NCBI RefSeq assembly: GCF_024758505.1
Contig: NZ_CP077970.1
Location: 6,510,001-6,574,000 of the forward strand
From: Bradyrhizobium arachidis
GTDB taxonomy: Bacteria > Pseudomonadota > Alphaproteobacteria > Rhizobiales > Xanthobacteraceae
Direction of reading: 5' to 3'
Length of the DNA: 64,000 nt
In this document: piece after piece, positions 36,101-45,747 of the stretch
Layout of the letters: every line of letters begins with the position of its first letter
Position numbering within the stretch: position 1 is the stretch's first letter
The notes under the pieces: model-generated
What the model saw: only the letters and a program-made list of their open reading frames with translations
The model's database searches: none
What the model was told of the DNA's origin: nothing
Translations under genes and position numbers: made by a program

Positions 36101-37612
36101 ATGAAACACTTTCGCCTCGCCGCCACGGCCGCCGCATTGTTGCTGTCACTTGGTGCGGCCGGCCAAGCCCAGACCACGCTCCGCATCGGGCTCGCGGAAG
36201 ACCCCGACATCCTCGATCCCACAATGGCGCGCACCTATGTCGGCCGCATCGTGTTCTCGTCGTTCTGCGACAAGCTGTTCGACATCGACGAGAAGCTCAA
36301 CATCGTGCCGCAGCTCGCGCTGTCGAGCGAGACCGACGACGACGGCAAGGCCCTGGTCATCAAGCTCCGCCCCGGCGTGAAATTCCACGACGGCGAGCCG
36401 TTCAACGCGGAAGCCGCAAAGTTCTCGATTGAAAGGCACCTCACCTTCCCCGGCTCGTTCCGCAAGCCTGAGCTCGCCTCGGTCGATCGTGTCGAGGTGA
36501 TCGATCCCCTCACCGTCAGGCTGGTGCTGAAGTCGCCGTTCTCGCCGCTGCTCGCGCAACTCACCGACCGCGCCGGAATGATGGTATCGCCGAAGGCCGC
36601 GAAGGAAGCCGGCGACAAGTTCGGGCTGCGTCCGGTCTGCGCCGGTCCCTACAAATTCGTCGAGCGGGTCCAGCAGGACCGCATCGTATTCGAGAAGTTT
36701 TCCGACTACTGGAACAAGGACAACGTCTTCATCGACCGCATCGTGTTCCAGCCGATCGTCGATGCCACGGTGCGGCTCGCCAATTTGAAGTCCGGCGGGC
36801 TCGACCTGATCGAGCGCGTGCTGGCCACCGACCTCAAGGAGGTACGGTCGGACTCCCGGTTGAAGGTCGCGACGGCGATCGAACTCGGCTATCAGGGCGT
36901 CACGCTCAATATCGGCAAGGACAAGGCCAAGGGCCCACTCAGCCAGTCCGCCAAGGTGCGGCAGGCGCTCGATCTTGCGATCGACCGCGACGCCATCAAC
37001 CAGGTCGTGTTCAACGGCGAATTCCAGACCGGCAATCAATGGGTCAATCCTGATCATCCCTACTACCAAAAGGCCTTCCCCGTTCGGGCCCGCGACGTAG
37101 CGAAGGCCAAGGCGCTGTTGAAGGAAGCGGGCGTCACGCCGCCGGTCAGTGTCGACTTCCTGGTGTCGAAGGGCGCCGAGACCGAAACGCCAGCGCAGGT
37201 GATCCAGTCGATGGCATCAGAAGCCGGCTTCGACATGAAGATCCGCGTCACCGAGTTCGCGACCGGCCTGAAGCAGGCCGAGGCCGGCGACTTTCAGGCC
37301 TATATGCTGGCCTGGAGCGGCCGCGTCGATCCGGACGGCAATTCGTTTATCTTCCTGCACAGCAATGCTCCGCAGAACTACAGCGCGTGGAACAATGCGG
37401 AGGCCGACAAGGCGCTCCAGGAGGCGCGGCTCGTCACCGACCCTGTCAAGCGCAAGGCAACCTATGAGACATTGGCAAAGCTGGTGCAGGAGGAGGAGCC
37501 GCTCCTCTACCTCTACCATCGCCGCATCATCATCGCGCACAGCACGAAGCTCGAAGGCTACAGGCAGATGCCGGACGGGCTGGTGCGCGTCATCGGGCTG
37601 AAGCTGAAGTGA
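36101..37612 (+). CDS. Peptide ABC transporter substrate-binding protein (set 2)
   Basis: A 503-residue SBP_bac_5 protein with a signal peptide (RLAATAAALLLSLGAAGQAQ, cleavage near residue 25), mature start TTLRIGLAEDPDILDPTMAR and family motif KLRPGVKFHDGEPFNAEAAK. The set 1 and set 2 binding proteins differ substantially, so the two importers probably take different ligands. It lies 22 bases after the ATPase gene. Confidence 0.9.
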   Translation: MKHFRLAATAAALLLSLGAAGQAQTTLRIGLAEDPDILDPTMARTYVGRIVFSSFCDKLFDIDEKLNIVPQLALSSETDDDGKALVIKLRPGVKFHDGEPFNAEAAKFSIERHLTFPGSFRKPELASVDRVEVIDPLTVRLVLKSPFSPLLAQLTDRAGMMVSPKAAKEAGDKFGLRPVCAGPYKFVERVQQDRIVFEKFSDYWNKDNVFIDRIVFQPIVDATVRLANLKSGGLDLIERVLATDLKEVRSDSRLKVATAIELGYQGVTLNIGKDKAKGPLSQSAKVRQALDLAIDRDAINQVVFNGEFQTGNQWVNPDHPYYQKAFPVRARDVAKAKALLKEAGVTPPVSVDFLVSKGAETETPAQVIQSMASEAGFDMKIRVTEFATGLKQAEAGDFQAYMLAWSGRVDPDGNSFIFLHSNAPQNYSAWNNAEADKALQEARLVTDPVKRKATYETLAKLVQEEEPLLYLYHRRIIIAHSTKLEGYRQMPDGLVRVIGLKLK

Positions 37613-37630
37613 CGAACGCGGCGAAGATTT

Positions 37631-37749
37631 CGTGTCCCGGATGCGATGCAGCGCGTCAGCGGTGCATTGCTGATCCGGGACCCATTGCAGTTACCTGGGT
37701 CCCGGTTCTGCGGCGCATCGTTGCACGCTGCGCCGCGCCCGGGACACGA
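37631..37749. repeat. 119-base intergenic palindrome (family D)
   Basis: CGTGTCCCGG at the left end is mirrored by CCGGGACACG at the right, with inner arms around GATCCGGGACCCA and TGGGTCCCGG, and GCGATGCAGCG-like and CGCTGCGCCG side arms. It fills the spacer between the set 2 binding protein and permease genes, inside an apparent operon, where it could stabilise upstream mRNA as REP elements do. Confidence 0.7.
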
Positions 37750-37757
37750 GCGGCATC

Positions 37758-38699
37758 ATGCTGAACTTCCTCGCCCGCCGCCTTGCGCAGATCGTGCCGA
37801 CGCTGTTCTTCGTGTCGGTGCTGATCTTTTCGCTCCAGCAACTCTTGCCGGGCGATCCGGCGCTGGTGATGGCGGGTGAGGAGCGCGACCCGGCCGTGAT
37901 CGAGCAGATCCGCCGTCAATACCGGCTCGATCAGCCGGTGCCCGTGCAGTACGTCTATTGGGTCAAGGGCGTGCTATCAGGCGATTTCGGGGAATCGCTG
38001 CGCAACAAGATGGCGGTGCGCGATCTGATTGCGCAAAAGCTGCCGGTGACGTTGCAGCTTGCCTCGATGGCGATTTTGATCGCCTTCTTCATCGGCATTC
38101 CCGCCGGGATCATATCCGCGGTCAAGAAAGGCTCGGCCTGGGACTGGGGCGCGAACCTGTTCGCGCTGTGGGGCATCTCGACGCCGAACTTCTGGCTCGG
38201 CATCATGCTGATCTTCCTGTTCTCGATCGAGCTCGGCTGGCTGCCGGCGTCGGGCTATGTTCCGCCCACCGAAAACTGGCGCGCGAGCCTTGCCGCCACC
38301 ATCATGCCCGCCTTCGTGCTCGGCAACGCCATCGCCGCGATCCTGATGCGGCACACGCGCAGCGCGATGCTGCAGGTGCTGGAGAGCGACTACGTCCGCA
38401 CCGCCCGCGCAAAAGGCCTGTTGGAGCGCACAGTCATCCTCAAGCACGCCATGCGCAACGCGCTGACGCCCGTCATCACGCTCGGCGCGCTGGAACTGGG
38501 AACGCTGCTGTCCGGCGCCGTCCTCACCGAGCAGATTTTTTCCATTCCCGGTTTTGGCAAGCTGATCGTCGATGCCGTCTTCAACCGCGACTATGCGGTG
38601 GTGCAGGGCGTGGTGCTGGTCACGGCGACCATCTACATCACGCTCAATCTGATCGCCGACATCGCCTACATCCTCGTCAATCCACGGCTGCGGGGCTAG
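37758..38699 (+). CDS. Peptide ABC transporter permease, DppB type (set 2)
   Basis: A 313-residue permease (MLNFLARRLAQIVPTLFFVS at the start) with about six membrane segments and EAA loop SDYVRTARAKGLLERTVILK. It lies 9 bases after a palindromic repeat and 3 bases before its DppC partner. Confidence 0.92.
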   Translation: MLNFLARRLAQIVPTLFFVSVLIFSLQQLLPGDPALVMAGEERDPAVIEQIRRQYRLDQPVPVQYVYWVKGVLSGDFGESLRNKMAVRDLIAQKLPVTLQLASMAILIAFFIGIPAGIISAVKKGSAWDWGANLFALWGISTPNFWLGIMLIFLFSIELGWLPASGYVPPTENWRASLAATIMPAFVLGNAIAAILMRHTRSAMLQVLESDYVRTARAKGLLERTVILKHAMRNALTPVITLGALELGTLLSGAVLTEQIFSIPGFGKLIVDAVFNRDYAVVQGVVLVTATIYITLNLIADIAYILVNPRLRG

Positions 38700-38702
38700 G
38701 CC

Positions 38703-39590
38703 ATGACCGACGCCGCACTGTCAGCCGCCCCCACCATCGACATCCACGAGTTGGAGAGCCCGGCGCGCCGGGCGCGGCGGCGCCTGTTCAAGCGCAAGGC
38801 CGCAGTGCTGGGGCTCGTGGTGCTCACGGCCTTCATCCTGCTTGCGCTGCTGGCGCCGTTGATCGTGCCTTACGACCCGATCGCGACGAGCTGGGGCCTG
38901 GTCCGCAAGTCGCCGACGGCGTCGCACTGGTTCGGCACCGACGAACTCGGCCGCGACATTTTGAGCCGCGTCGTCTATGGCGCGCGCGCTTCGCTGCTCG
39001 CTGGCGCCATTTCGGTCGCGATCGCGCTCGGCATCGGCGTGCCGCTCGGCCTGCTCGCCGGCTATCGCGGCGGCTTCACCGATGCGCTGATCAGCCGGAT
39101 CACCGATGCGATGCTGGCCTGCCCGTTCCTGATCCTGGCAATTGCGCTTGCCGCATTCCTGGGACCGAGCCTCGGCAACGCCATGATCGCGATCGGCATC
39201 TCGGCAACGCCGATCTTCATCCGCCTCACCCGTGGCCAGGTGCTGAGCGTCAAGGCCGAGGACTATGTCGAAGCGGCGCGTGCGCTCGGAAATCCGCCCT
39301 GGCGGATTGCGCTCTCCCACATCCTGCCGAACATTCTCCCCGCACTCCTGGTGCAGGCGACGCTGTCGATCGCGGCCGCGATCATCGCGGAAGCCGCGCT
39401 ATCGTTCCTCGGCCTCGGCCAGCAACCGCCGGCGCCATCCTGGGGCAGCATGCTCAACGCCGCACAGCGCTTCCTCACCCAGGCGCCATGGATGGCGATC
39501 TGGCCGGGCCTTGCGATCTTCCTGGTGGTGCTGTCGCTCAACCTGCTCGGCGACGGCCTGCGCGACGCGCTCGACCCGCGGCAGCGCTAA
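38703..39590 (+). CDS. Peptide ABC transporter permease, DppC type (set 2)
   Basis: A 295-residue permease with hallmark WFGTDELGRDILSRVVYGAR and EAA loop EDYVEAARALGNPPWRIALS. It completes the second importer and ends the ~14-kb plus-strand array. A terminator-like hairpin follows the stop. Confidence 0.92.
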   Translation: MTDAALSAAPTIDIHELESPARRARRRLFKRKAAVLGLVVLTAFILLALLAPLIVPYDPIATSWGLVRKSPTASHWFGTDELGRDILSRVVYGARASLLAGAISVAIALGIGVPLGLLAGYRGGFTDALISRITDAMLACPFLILAIALAAFLGPSLGNAMIAIGISATPIFIRLTRGQVLSVKAEDYVEAARALGNPPWRIALSHILPNILPALLVQATLSIAAAIIAEAALSFLGLGQQPPAPSWGSMLNAAQRFLTQAPWMAIWPGLAIFLVVLSLNLLGDGLRDALDPRQR

Positions 39591-39608
39591 AGCGCGTGGT
39601 GGATTTGG

Positions 39609-39645
39609 GTCCGGCCATGGGCTTCCGGGGCCGGACAACAAAAAT
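39609..39645 (+). terminator. Probable terminator of the peptide transporter array
   Basis: GTCCGGCC (39609-39616) pairs perfectly with GGCCGGAC (39629-39636) around a 12-base loop. The following AACAAAAA is A-rich rather than T-rich, so termination on the plus strand is uncertain. Confidence 0.4.
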
Positions 39646-39714
39646 GTCGAAAACAACCCCATGCACAGTAGCCGGTTCGCCGGCACGAATGATTGCGGAT
39701 TTTACGAAAATAAC

Positions 39715-39741
39715 TTGACACGTCCGGCAAATCGCTATCGT
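39715..39741 (+). promoter_or_regulatory. Possible promoter upstream of the PilZ gene
   Basis: TTGACA at 39715-39720 is a perfect -35 hexamer. The best -10 is TATCGT at 39736-39741, with a short 15-base spacer. It would give a leader of about 245 bases before the PilZ start. Confidence 0.35.
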
Positions 39742-39992
39742 GGTGAGGTCGACCTCCCGCTTCGAAAGCACGAACGTCCGTTTGAAAGGTCGGCGTCAAG
39801 CGTCCGAATTAACCACCAACTCCGATCCAATTTTAATAAGACAATAATACTGCTTGTTAGCCTAAGCCGCACAGATCAACGTTGCGGCTGTTTTCCGGGC
39901 GTCGGCGGGACCGGGAAACTGACTTCGTAAAGCGCGATCGCAATCGCTGCGGTCGTTCGATGGAGTTGCCTTCCCATTTGGAGCATCTCGCC

Positions 39993-40328
39993 ATGATCGA
40001 ACGTCGTGCAATGAAGCGCATACCGATCAACCGGGCGGCGCTGCTGTCATTTGATGAAATTCGTGGGACTCATCCATGCATGGTGCGCGATATCAGCGCC
40101 TTGGGGGCCTGCATCTCCGCGCCGTACTATATATTTGCCAACGAATTTGTGCTGTCGTTCGACGGCCATTCCGGAATCTTCATCTGCCGCGTCGTGTGGA
40201 AGAAGGAGACGCTTTGCGGCGTTTCCTTCCTCCTGCGTCGTCGCGCGCCGAAATTGGCGAACGATTCCGGCGAGCCCACAAATGTGGTGCGACTTGATCG
40301 CCAGATTGGGTGCCGCGGGCGTCGTTAG
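39993..40328 (+). CDS. PilZ domain protein
   Basis: A 111-residue single-domain PilZ protein, a likely cyclic di-GMP receptor. The N-terminal arginine-bearing segment (MIERRAMKRIPINRAALLSF) and the DISALGACISA motif correspond to the RxxxR and D/NxSxxG ligand-binding elements, and VVWKKETLCGVSF is the usual closing strand. ATG 39993 is chosen because GGAG lies 9 bases upstream; ATG 39960 and TTG 39882 in the same frame lack a ribosome binding site. The downstream target is unknown. Confidence 0.78.
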   Translation: MIERRAMKRIPINRAALLSFDEIRGTHPCMVRDISALGACISAPYYIFANEFVLSFDGHSGIFICRVVWKKETLCGVSFLLRRRAPKLANDSGEPTNVVRLDRQIGCRGRR

Positions 40329-40410
40329 CTTAGAAGAGTCGGCATAACTCCTTGCGCACGCCGACGGGGCGATCGAATAGGCCCGGCCCACTTCCGGTGT
40401 TGGCCCCAAG

Positions 40411-40432
40411 GCCGACATGCGGCCATGTCGGC
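40411..40432. terminator. Perfect hairpin between convergent genes
   Basis: GCCGACATG (40411-40419) and CATGTCGGC (40424-40432) form a perfect 9-base stem with a 4-base loop between the convergent PilZ gene and the gene ending at 40488. No T-run is present on either strand, so it may be a bidirectional weak terminator or an mRNA 3' end stabiliser. Confidence 0.4.
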
Positions 40433-40487
40433 TTCAAGGTCGCCTTCTAAGAGCAAAGCGGACGCGACGAACTTATGAGTACACACC

Positions 40488-41231
40488 CTAGATCACCGCT
40501 TCCCGCACCACGCGCCGGCAATCCATCTCGTATTCGAGATCGACCACCGGCGGCCGCGCAAAGTGCCAGGTCAGGCCGGAGCGCAGCGCGCCGCGACGGA
40601 CCAGCTCGTCGGCGAGCGCATGATGGAAGTCGCGGATCGAATAGGCCTGGACGCCGGTGGCGTCTTTCCAGCCAAAGCCGAACGCCGCCATGCGGTTTTC
40701 CATCTGCGACGTCGTGAAGCGCACCTTCTCCTTGATCGCATCAGGGCTCAGGTCGCGATAGCGCACGGTGCGCTCGACATAGCTGCCAGCCCCCTCGCGC
40801 GCCTCGGCCCCGCCAGCAATCACGAAGGTCGGTGTGCTGGAGCGCGAGGGCCGCGTGAAGGAGAATGCGTAGAACGACGGTTCGCTCGGCGGGTCGAGCT
40901 CGGGGCAAACATTGCTGCGCGCCACCGGATTGGTGGTGCCGTCAAAGATGCCCCATTCCGACAGCGTCTTGACGTAGTGCAGGTTGAAGGCGCGAAAGCC
41001 TTCTTCGGTGAACGCGGCCGGCGAGCGCAGCTCGCAGGCACAGAACGCCGTCAGCGGCCGCCCCGCCTCCTGGATGAATTTTGCCGCTCGTGCAAAGCCC
41101 TCGGCGAGCGGCAGCCAGCGGTCGAAGCGGACGCGCTCGATTTCGTAGCCGGGATCGGCGCACGCGCCAGCCGAATATTGGAATACCGAGGGGATGAAGC
41201 GATAATTGCCGGCCGTAAACTCGCGCGTCAT
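40488..41231 (-). CDS. Protein of unknown function, possibly RidA-like
   Basis: A 247-residue soluble protein that I do not recognise with certainty. The C-terminal half (TPTFVIAGGAEA, a long helix with KVRFTTSQMENRMAAFGFGW, then DATGVQAYSIRDFHHALADE and VVDLEYEMDCRRV) has the order of secondary structure and spacing of RidA/YjgF proteins, with an extra N-terminal ~100 residues. This is a weak fold guess. ATG 41231 is preceded by an AGGG-containing stretch. It lies 10 bases after the REC-cyclase gene and so is the last member of the kinase/regulator operon. Confidence 0.6.
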   Translation of the reverse strand: MTREFTAGNYRFIPSVFQYSAGACADPGYEIERVRFDRWLPLAEGFARAAKFIQEAGRPLTAFCACELRSPAAFTEEGFRAFNLHYVKTLSEWGIFDGTTNPVARSNVCPELDPPSEPSFYAFSFTRPSRSSTPTFVIAGGAEAREGAGSYVERTVRYRDLSPDAIKEKVRFTTSQMENRMAAFGFGWKDATGVQAYSIRDFHHALADELVRRGALRSGLTWHFARPPVVDLEYEMDCRRVVREAVI

Positions 41232-41241
41232 TTCCAATTCC

Positions 41242-42492
41242 CTATTCCAGTTGCATACGGACGCCCTTGGCGCCGTTGAGCAGGCGCTTCAGATGGAAGC
41301 CGGCCAGTGCATCGTCGGCATGCATGCCGACCAGCGCGGCAAATGCGGGCATGGCGGCCACGTCGCCGGATTCCAGCTTGGCGAAAGCTTCCGAATATTG
41401 CGCCGTCGCGGGTGCATCGAACTTCTCGGCCTTCAATGGCTCGAACGCCCGCAGGGGCTCGCTGCGGCCGCGCAGGACGAGATCGCCGACGGGACGGCCG
41501 CGGAAATTTTCAGCCCCCTTCGCGATGCTGGCGCTGACGCAGATGCGGGTGCCCAGGTGCTTGTTCGCGGCTTCGAGCCGCGCGGCCGTGTTCACGGTAT
41601 CGCCATAGGCCGTGTAATCGAAGAAGCGGTTGCCGCCGAAATTGCCGACCAGCGCGGGCCCGGCATGCGCCCCGATCCGGGTCGCGCCAAAGTCCACGCC
41701 CTTGGCCTTCCAGCGCTCGCGAAAGCCCTCGGCCCAGGCGTCGAGGTCGTGCGCGCAGGCAACCGCCCGCGTCGCAAAGTCCGGCTGATCGCCGGGCGCG
41801 TTGAACAGCACCTGGATCGCATCGCCGATGATCTTGGCGACGGTGCCTTCGTGCTCGAACACGATCTCGGTCATCCCGCCGACATATTCGTTGAGCAACT
41901 CGCCGAGCGTCTCTGGCGCCGCGCTTTCGACCAGCGTCGTGAAGCCGGTGATGTCGGTGAAGATGGTGGCGATCTCACGCCACTGCACCTCCATGCCGTT
42001 GCTCTCCCCGTGCGAGGCAAGGCGCTTGGCGATCTCAGGCGAGAAATAGCGCGACAGCGAGGCATGCGCCCGCTCGGCCTCCGCCTGGCGCCGCCGCGCC
42101 TCGCGCAGCATCTCGACATGGCGGATGGTCTTCTGGATCGTGGTCTCCAGGTCGGCAAAATCGATCGGCTTGGTCAGGAAGTCGAACGCACCGCGGTTCA
42201 TGGCGGTGCGGATGTTGCTCATGTCGCCATAAGCCGAGACGATGATGGTCGACTTCTTGTCCTCGGCCTCCTGCAGCTTCGCAAGCAGGGACAATCCGTC
42301 CATCCGCGGCATGTTGATGTCGGAGACGACCATGTCGACATGCGGATGCTCCGCGATCGACTCCAGTGCCTCGACGCCGTCATGCGCAAATACGAAGCTG
42401 ACGACGCCGTCGCGAATCTGCCTGCGGAATTTCTGGAGCACCAGCGCCTCCAGATCCGGCTCGTCGTCGACAACGAGGATGGTCGCGGTCAT
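41242..42492 (-). CDS. Response regulator with class III adenylate/guanylate cyclase output
   Basis: A 416-residue protein with an N-terminal REC domain (phospho-acceptor Asp58 in [12 protein letters not shown], Lys in LTKPIDF) and a coiled-coil linker ([20 protein letters not shown]). The class III cyclase domain (~170-345) has metal-binding Asp180 in IFTDITGFT and Asp224 in [10 protein letters not shown], and transition-state Asn301/Arg305 in [12 protein letters not shown], so it should be active. Phosphorylation would control cyclic nucleotide synthesis. The ATG overlaps the stop of the upstream response regulator gene. Confidence 0.9.
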   Translation of the reverse strand: MTATILVVDDEPDLEALVLQKFRRQIRDGVVSFVFAHDGVEALESIAEHPHVDMVVSDINMPRMDGLSLLAKLQEAEDKKSTIIVSAYGDMSNIRTAMNRGAFDFLTKPIDFADLETTIQKTIRHVEMLREARRRQAEAERAHASLSRYFSPEIAKRLASHGESNGMEVQWREIATIFTDITGFTTLVESAAPETLGELLNEYVGGMTEIVFEHEGTVAKIIGDAIQVLFNAPGDQPDFATRAVACAHDLDAWAEGFRERWKAKGVDFGATRIGAHAGPALVGNFGGNRFFDYTAYGDTVNTAARLEAANKHLGTRICVSASIAKGAENFRGRPVGDLVLRGRSEPLRAFEPLKAEKFDAPATAQYSEAFAKLESGDVAAMPAFAALVGMHADDALAGFHLKRLLNGAKGVRMQLE

Positions 42493-42878
42493 GCGGCTTG
42501 CCCGAGCCTCGAGTCGATCTCCTGCCGCAGCAGGGCGAAGTCGATCGGCTTTGTGAGGAGCCCGTCGGCGCCGCGCTCGATCGCCTTTTTGCGCGTCTCG
42601 GCGTCGCCATAGGCGGTGATCATGATGACGGGAACGTCCGGCCGCTCGGCGCGCACTTTTGGCAGCATCTCGAGCCCGCTCATGCCGGGCATGTTGATGT
42701 CGGACAGAATCAGGACCAGCGAGGGGTCGCGGACATCAGTTGCGCGCTCGATCGCCGCCGGCGCGGAGGGCGCGAACTCCATCTGGAATCGACCCGAACG
42801 CAGGTCCCGCCGAAACTGCTGTCGGAACAGCGTTTCAACGTCCGGCTCGTCGTCGACGACGAGGATGTAAACGTTCAA
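42489..42878 (-). CDS. Single-domain response regulator
   Basis: A 129-residue stand-alone REC domain: acidic pocket in [11 protein letters not shown], phospho-acceptor Asp60 in [13 protein letters not shown], conserved Thr/Ala in MITAYGD, and Lys in LLTKPIDF. It is closely similar to the REC domain of the next gene, suggesting duplication. Its start overlaps the kinase stop (ATGA) and its stop overlaps the cyclase start, so all three are translationally coupled. Confidence 0.92.
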   Translation of the reverse strand: MNVYILVVDDEPDVETLFRQQFRRDLRSGRFQMEFAPSAPAAIERATDVRDPSLVLILSDINMPGMSGLEMLPKVRAERPDVPVIMITAYGDAETRKKAIERGADGLLTKPIDFALLRQEIDSRLGQAA

Positions 42879-45580
42879 TTCCTGCCTCCGGTATTGCCTT
42901 GTGCCGCCAGCATGCGCGGCAGCGTAATGATGAATTCGGTAAATGCACCCGGCTCGGTCTTCACCTCGATCGTACCGCCGTGCTGTTTCACGACGATGTC
43001 GTGGCTCATGGAGAGCCCGAGCCCCGTCCCCTCGCCCGCCGGTTTGGTGGTGAAGAACGGATTGAACATCTTCTCCTTCACCTCGGGCGGGATGCCGGTG
43101 CCGTTGTCGCGGATCCTGATCTCGACCTTGTTGCCGAGGCTTTTGGTCGACGCGCTCAGGGTCGGCTCAAAACCGCTGGCTTCGTGCTGCTTGCGCTTGG
43201 TCGCAGCATAGAAGCCGTTCGAGATCAGATTGAGGAATACGCGGGTGATCTCCTGCGGATAGATGTCGAGCATGCCCGCCGCCGGATCCAAATCGCGCTT
43301 GAGCGTAATGTTGAAGCCCGACTTTTCGGCGCGCGCGCCGTGATAGGCGAGATTGAGGCTTTCCTCGACGATCGCGTTGATATCGGCCTCGCGGTGCTCG
43401 CCCGAGCCTTCGCGCGAATGTAGCAGCATGTTCTTGACGATGGAGTCGGCACGCTTGCCGTGCTGCACGACCTTCTCGAGGTTGCCCTTGAGCATGTGGG
43501 TGAGTTCGTCGACCTCCTCCTTGGTCTTGTCGTCGAGCTTTGCCGCCTCCAGCACCTCGTGGAGTTCGTCGATCAGCTCGGTCGATACGGACGAGAAATT
43601 GTTGACGAAGTTCAGCGGGTTCTTGATCTCGTGAGCGATGCCGGCGGTGAGCTGTCCGAGGGAGGCGAGCTTCTCGGTCTGGATCAGGCGGTCCTGCGCG
43701 GTGCGCAAGTCGTCGAGTGATTGCGACAGCTCGGTCGTGCGCTCGCGCAGTTCATTCAGCAGCCGTGTATTCTCAATGGCGATGACGGCCTGATTGGCGA
43801 AGTTGGCGACCAACTCGATCTGCTTATCTGTAAAGCGCCTTACTTCTTGTCGAAAAATCGTGATCGAGCCGACCAACTGATCTTCCTTGAGCATGGGCAC
43901 AATCACCAACGTGCGGGCGCCAGCAAGATCAGCGAGTGCACGGACGTTTGGATGACCGTCAAGGTAAGGCGGTTCCGTTCTAAGATCTTCGATCTGAACA
44001 GTTTGCCGCGTTCTTTCGACGACACTAAGTCCACTCTCCGGATGCGGCCGGATGAGCTTGTAGAGCTGGGTTTCGATGTATTCCCGTGGAGCGTTGTAAA
44101 GCGCGACCGTGCGAAAGCCGCCATCCTGGTACAACGTCATCGTCCCAAACTTTGCTCCGCAAATGCGGGTCGCATTTTCCAGCATCTTGTCAAAAACGGG
44201 AGTAAGTTCGCCGGCTGATGAGCTGATCGTCTCCAAAACCTCGGACGTTGCTGTTTGCTGCTGCAGGGACTCGGTGAGCTCCGCCGTGCGCTGCTCGACC
44301 TTCTTTTCCAGGTTGGCATAGGATTCCTGCAGCCGCGCGCCCATGTCGTTGAACTGATTGGCGAGCCCTTCGAGCTCGTCCCCCGTCTTGATCGAGATGC
44401 GCTGGGAGAAGTCGCCGCCGCCGATGCGCTCGGCGCCGGTGCGCAGCGCCTGGATCGGGCCGACCATGCGCCGCGCCAAGAAGATGCCGGCGAGCACGGC
44501 GAAGATCGACGCCGCAAGCAGCACGATGGCAAGCCGCTGCAGCGAGGCATAGAGCGAGGCATAGGCTTCCTCGACCGGCAATTCCACGAACATGGTCCAG
44601 CCGAGCGGCGCGATAGGGGCGGACGCGGTCAGCACCTCTTGGCCCTGGATGTTCAGCGACCCCTGCAGGGAGTCCGCGCTGCCGTCCGTCGTCGCAACCC
44701 GCGGCGGTGTTGGCAGCGGCGTTGCGCGCCCCCCGGAAGCGGTCTGCGCCGCTTGCGCTGCGGCTGCCTCCTCTGCCTGCGCCGCAATCGCTGCCTGCAA
44801 GGCCAACGCCGCCTGCACCTGAACCAGCCTGGACATGTCGGTGTTGCGCAGCACCAGGCTGATATCGGGATGCGCGATCAGGCGCCCCTCCGGCCCCACC
44901 ACATAGGCATGGCCGTGCTCGCCGACCTTGATCTGGGAGACGACGTCCCAGATCAGCTTGAGATTCACCTCTGCAATGCTGACGCCGGCGTCCTTGCGCG
45001 TGCCCGCCAGCGCCAGAGTCATATAGGGCTCGGACTCCCGGCGGAAATAGACCGGACCGTAGTAAACCTTGCGGGCGACCGCCTCGGCGAATTTCGGATC
45101 CTTCGAGAAGTCGGCGCCACTATCGATGACATCCATGGCAAGGCGCGAGACGCGCAGCCGCTCCTTGCCGCTCGAATCGACCTGGGCGAGTTCCGTGATC
45201 GCCGGCACCTGGCGCAACAGCCTCAGCGCGTCGAACCGGCGCTGCTCGAGCGAGCCGGCCGACCAGGGGAGCTGCGTGGTCCAGCCGAGCTGGCTCTCGA
45301 TCTCCTTGACGAACTGACCGATCTTGGCGGCGGCCGCCTCGGCCTGCTCGTGCTGGATCCGGATCAGCGCGGCCTTGTGCTCGCGATAATAGAAGAAAAC
45401 CTCGAAGATGCCGTTGGCGAGCAGCGCCACGGCCACGACAGCCACGAACAGGGCGACATATTTGGCGAACAGGCGGGTGCGGATCCGCGGCCCCGCCCCA
45501 ACCCCGGACGCATCGCTGCCCGGCGCCGCCTCAGGCAGCGCCCCGGCCCGGGGCGTGTCGGGGTGGAGGGACATGCTCAT
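42875..45580 (-). CDS. Membrane sensor histidine kinase (dCache-like, HAMP, GAF, HisKA, HATPase)
   Basis: A 901-residue kinase. A first membrane segment (~41-64) and a second (~350-372) bracket a large periplasmic sensor domain with dCache-like features ([20 protein letters not shown]). HAMP follows ([20 protein letters not shown]), then a coiled coil, a GAF domain (~460-605), and the kinase core with His650 in [13 protein letters not shown]-box, and [20 protein letters not shown] / [11 protein letters not shown]. The periplasmic domain contains an Ala/Gln-rich insert near residues 255-300. The GAF-coding stretch is visibly lower in GC than the flanks. It should phosphorylate the two REC proteins encoded immediately downstream. 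Confidence 0.9.
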   Translation of the reverse strand: MSMSLHPDTPRAGALPEAAPGSDASGVGAGPRIRTRLFAKYVALFVAVVAVALLANGIFEVFFYYREHKAALIRIQHEQAEAAAAKIGQFVKEIESQLGWTTQLPWSAGSLEQRRFDALRLLRQVPAITELAQVDSSGKERLRVSRLAMDVIDSGADFSKDPKFAEAVARKVYYGPVYFRRESEPYMTLALAGTRKDAGVSIAEVNLKLIWDVVSQIKVGEHGHAYVVGPEGRLIAHPDISLVLRNTDMSRLVQVQAALALQAAIAAQAEEAAAAQAAQTASGGRATPLPTPPRVATTDGSADSLQGSLNIQGQEVLTASAPIAPLGWTMFVELPVEEAYASLYASLQRLAIVLLAASIFAVLAGIFLARRMVGPIQALRTGAERIGGGDFSQRISIKTGDELEGLANQFNDMGARLQESYANLEKKVEQRTAELTESLQQQTATSEVLETISSSAGELTPVFDKMLENATRICGAKFGTMTLYQDGGFRTVALYNAPREYIETQLYKLIRPHPESGLSVVERTRQTVQIEDLRTEPPYLDGHPNVRALADLAGARTLVIVPMLKEDQLVGSITIFRQEVRRFTDKQIELVANFANQAVIAIENTRLLNELRERTTELSQSLDDLRTAQDRLIQTEKLASLGQLTAGIAHEIKNPLNFVNNFSSVSTELIDELHEVLEAAKLDDKTKEEVDELTHMLKGNLEKVVQHGKRADSIVKNMLLHSREGSGEHREADINAIVEESLNLAYHGARAEKSGFNITLKRDLDPAAGMLDIYPQEITRVFLNLISNGFYAATKRKQHEASGFEPTLSASTKSLGNKVEIRIRDNGTGIPPEVKEKMFNPFFTTKPAGEGTGLGLSMSHDIVVKQHGGTIEVKTEPGAFTEFIITLPRMLAAQGNTGGRN

Positions 45581-45687
45581 GCCCCCGAATCTAGCAAGAA
45601 GGCCGAAGCTTGTCTCTTGCAGGCCGGGCGAAAAGAACGACTTGGAGGCTGTCGCAGCGCGGAATCGCGGTCTCGCCGACCCGGTAT

Positions 45688-45724
45688 GAAAAAGGGCGGC
45701 AACGGGATTAACCGTTACCGCCCT
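45688..45724 (-). terminator. Rho-independent terminator of the RND efflux operon
   Basis: On the minus strand AGGGCGGTAACGG pairs with CCGTTGCCGCCCT (one mismatch) around a 6-base loop and is followed by TTTTTC. It lies about 25 bases after the RND pump stop codon. Confidence 0.8.
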
Positions 45725-45747
45725 CCATATTCGGTTGGCTGTCGCCG

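Larger units (their letters stand above)
39591..39992. other. 402-base intergenic region before the PilZ gene
   Basis: Holds a terminator-like hairpin close to the permease stop and a possible promoter for the PilZ gene, both listed separately. The remaining sequence is less GC-rich than the surroundings, especially 39800-39870, and shows no convincing gene. Confidence 0.5.

Noticed and set aside
39882..39992. Longer PilZ protein starting at TTG 39882
   Set aside because: No ribosome binding site, and the extra Arg-rich residues do not fit the single-domain family; ATG 39993 has GGAG at proper spacing.
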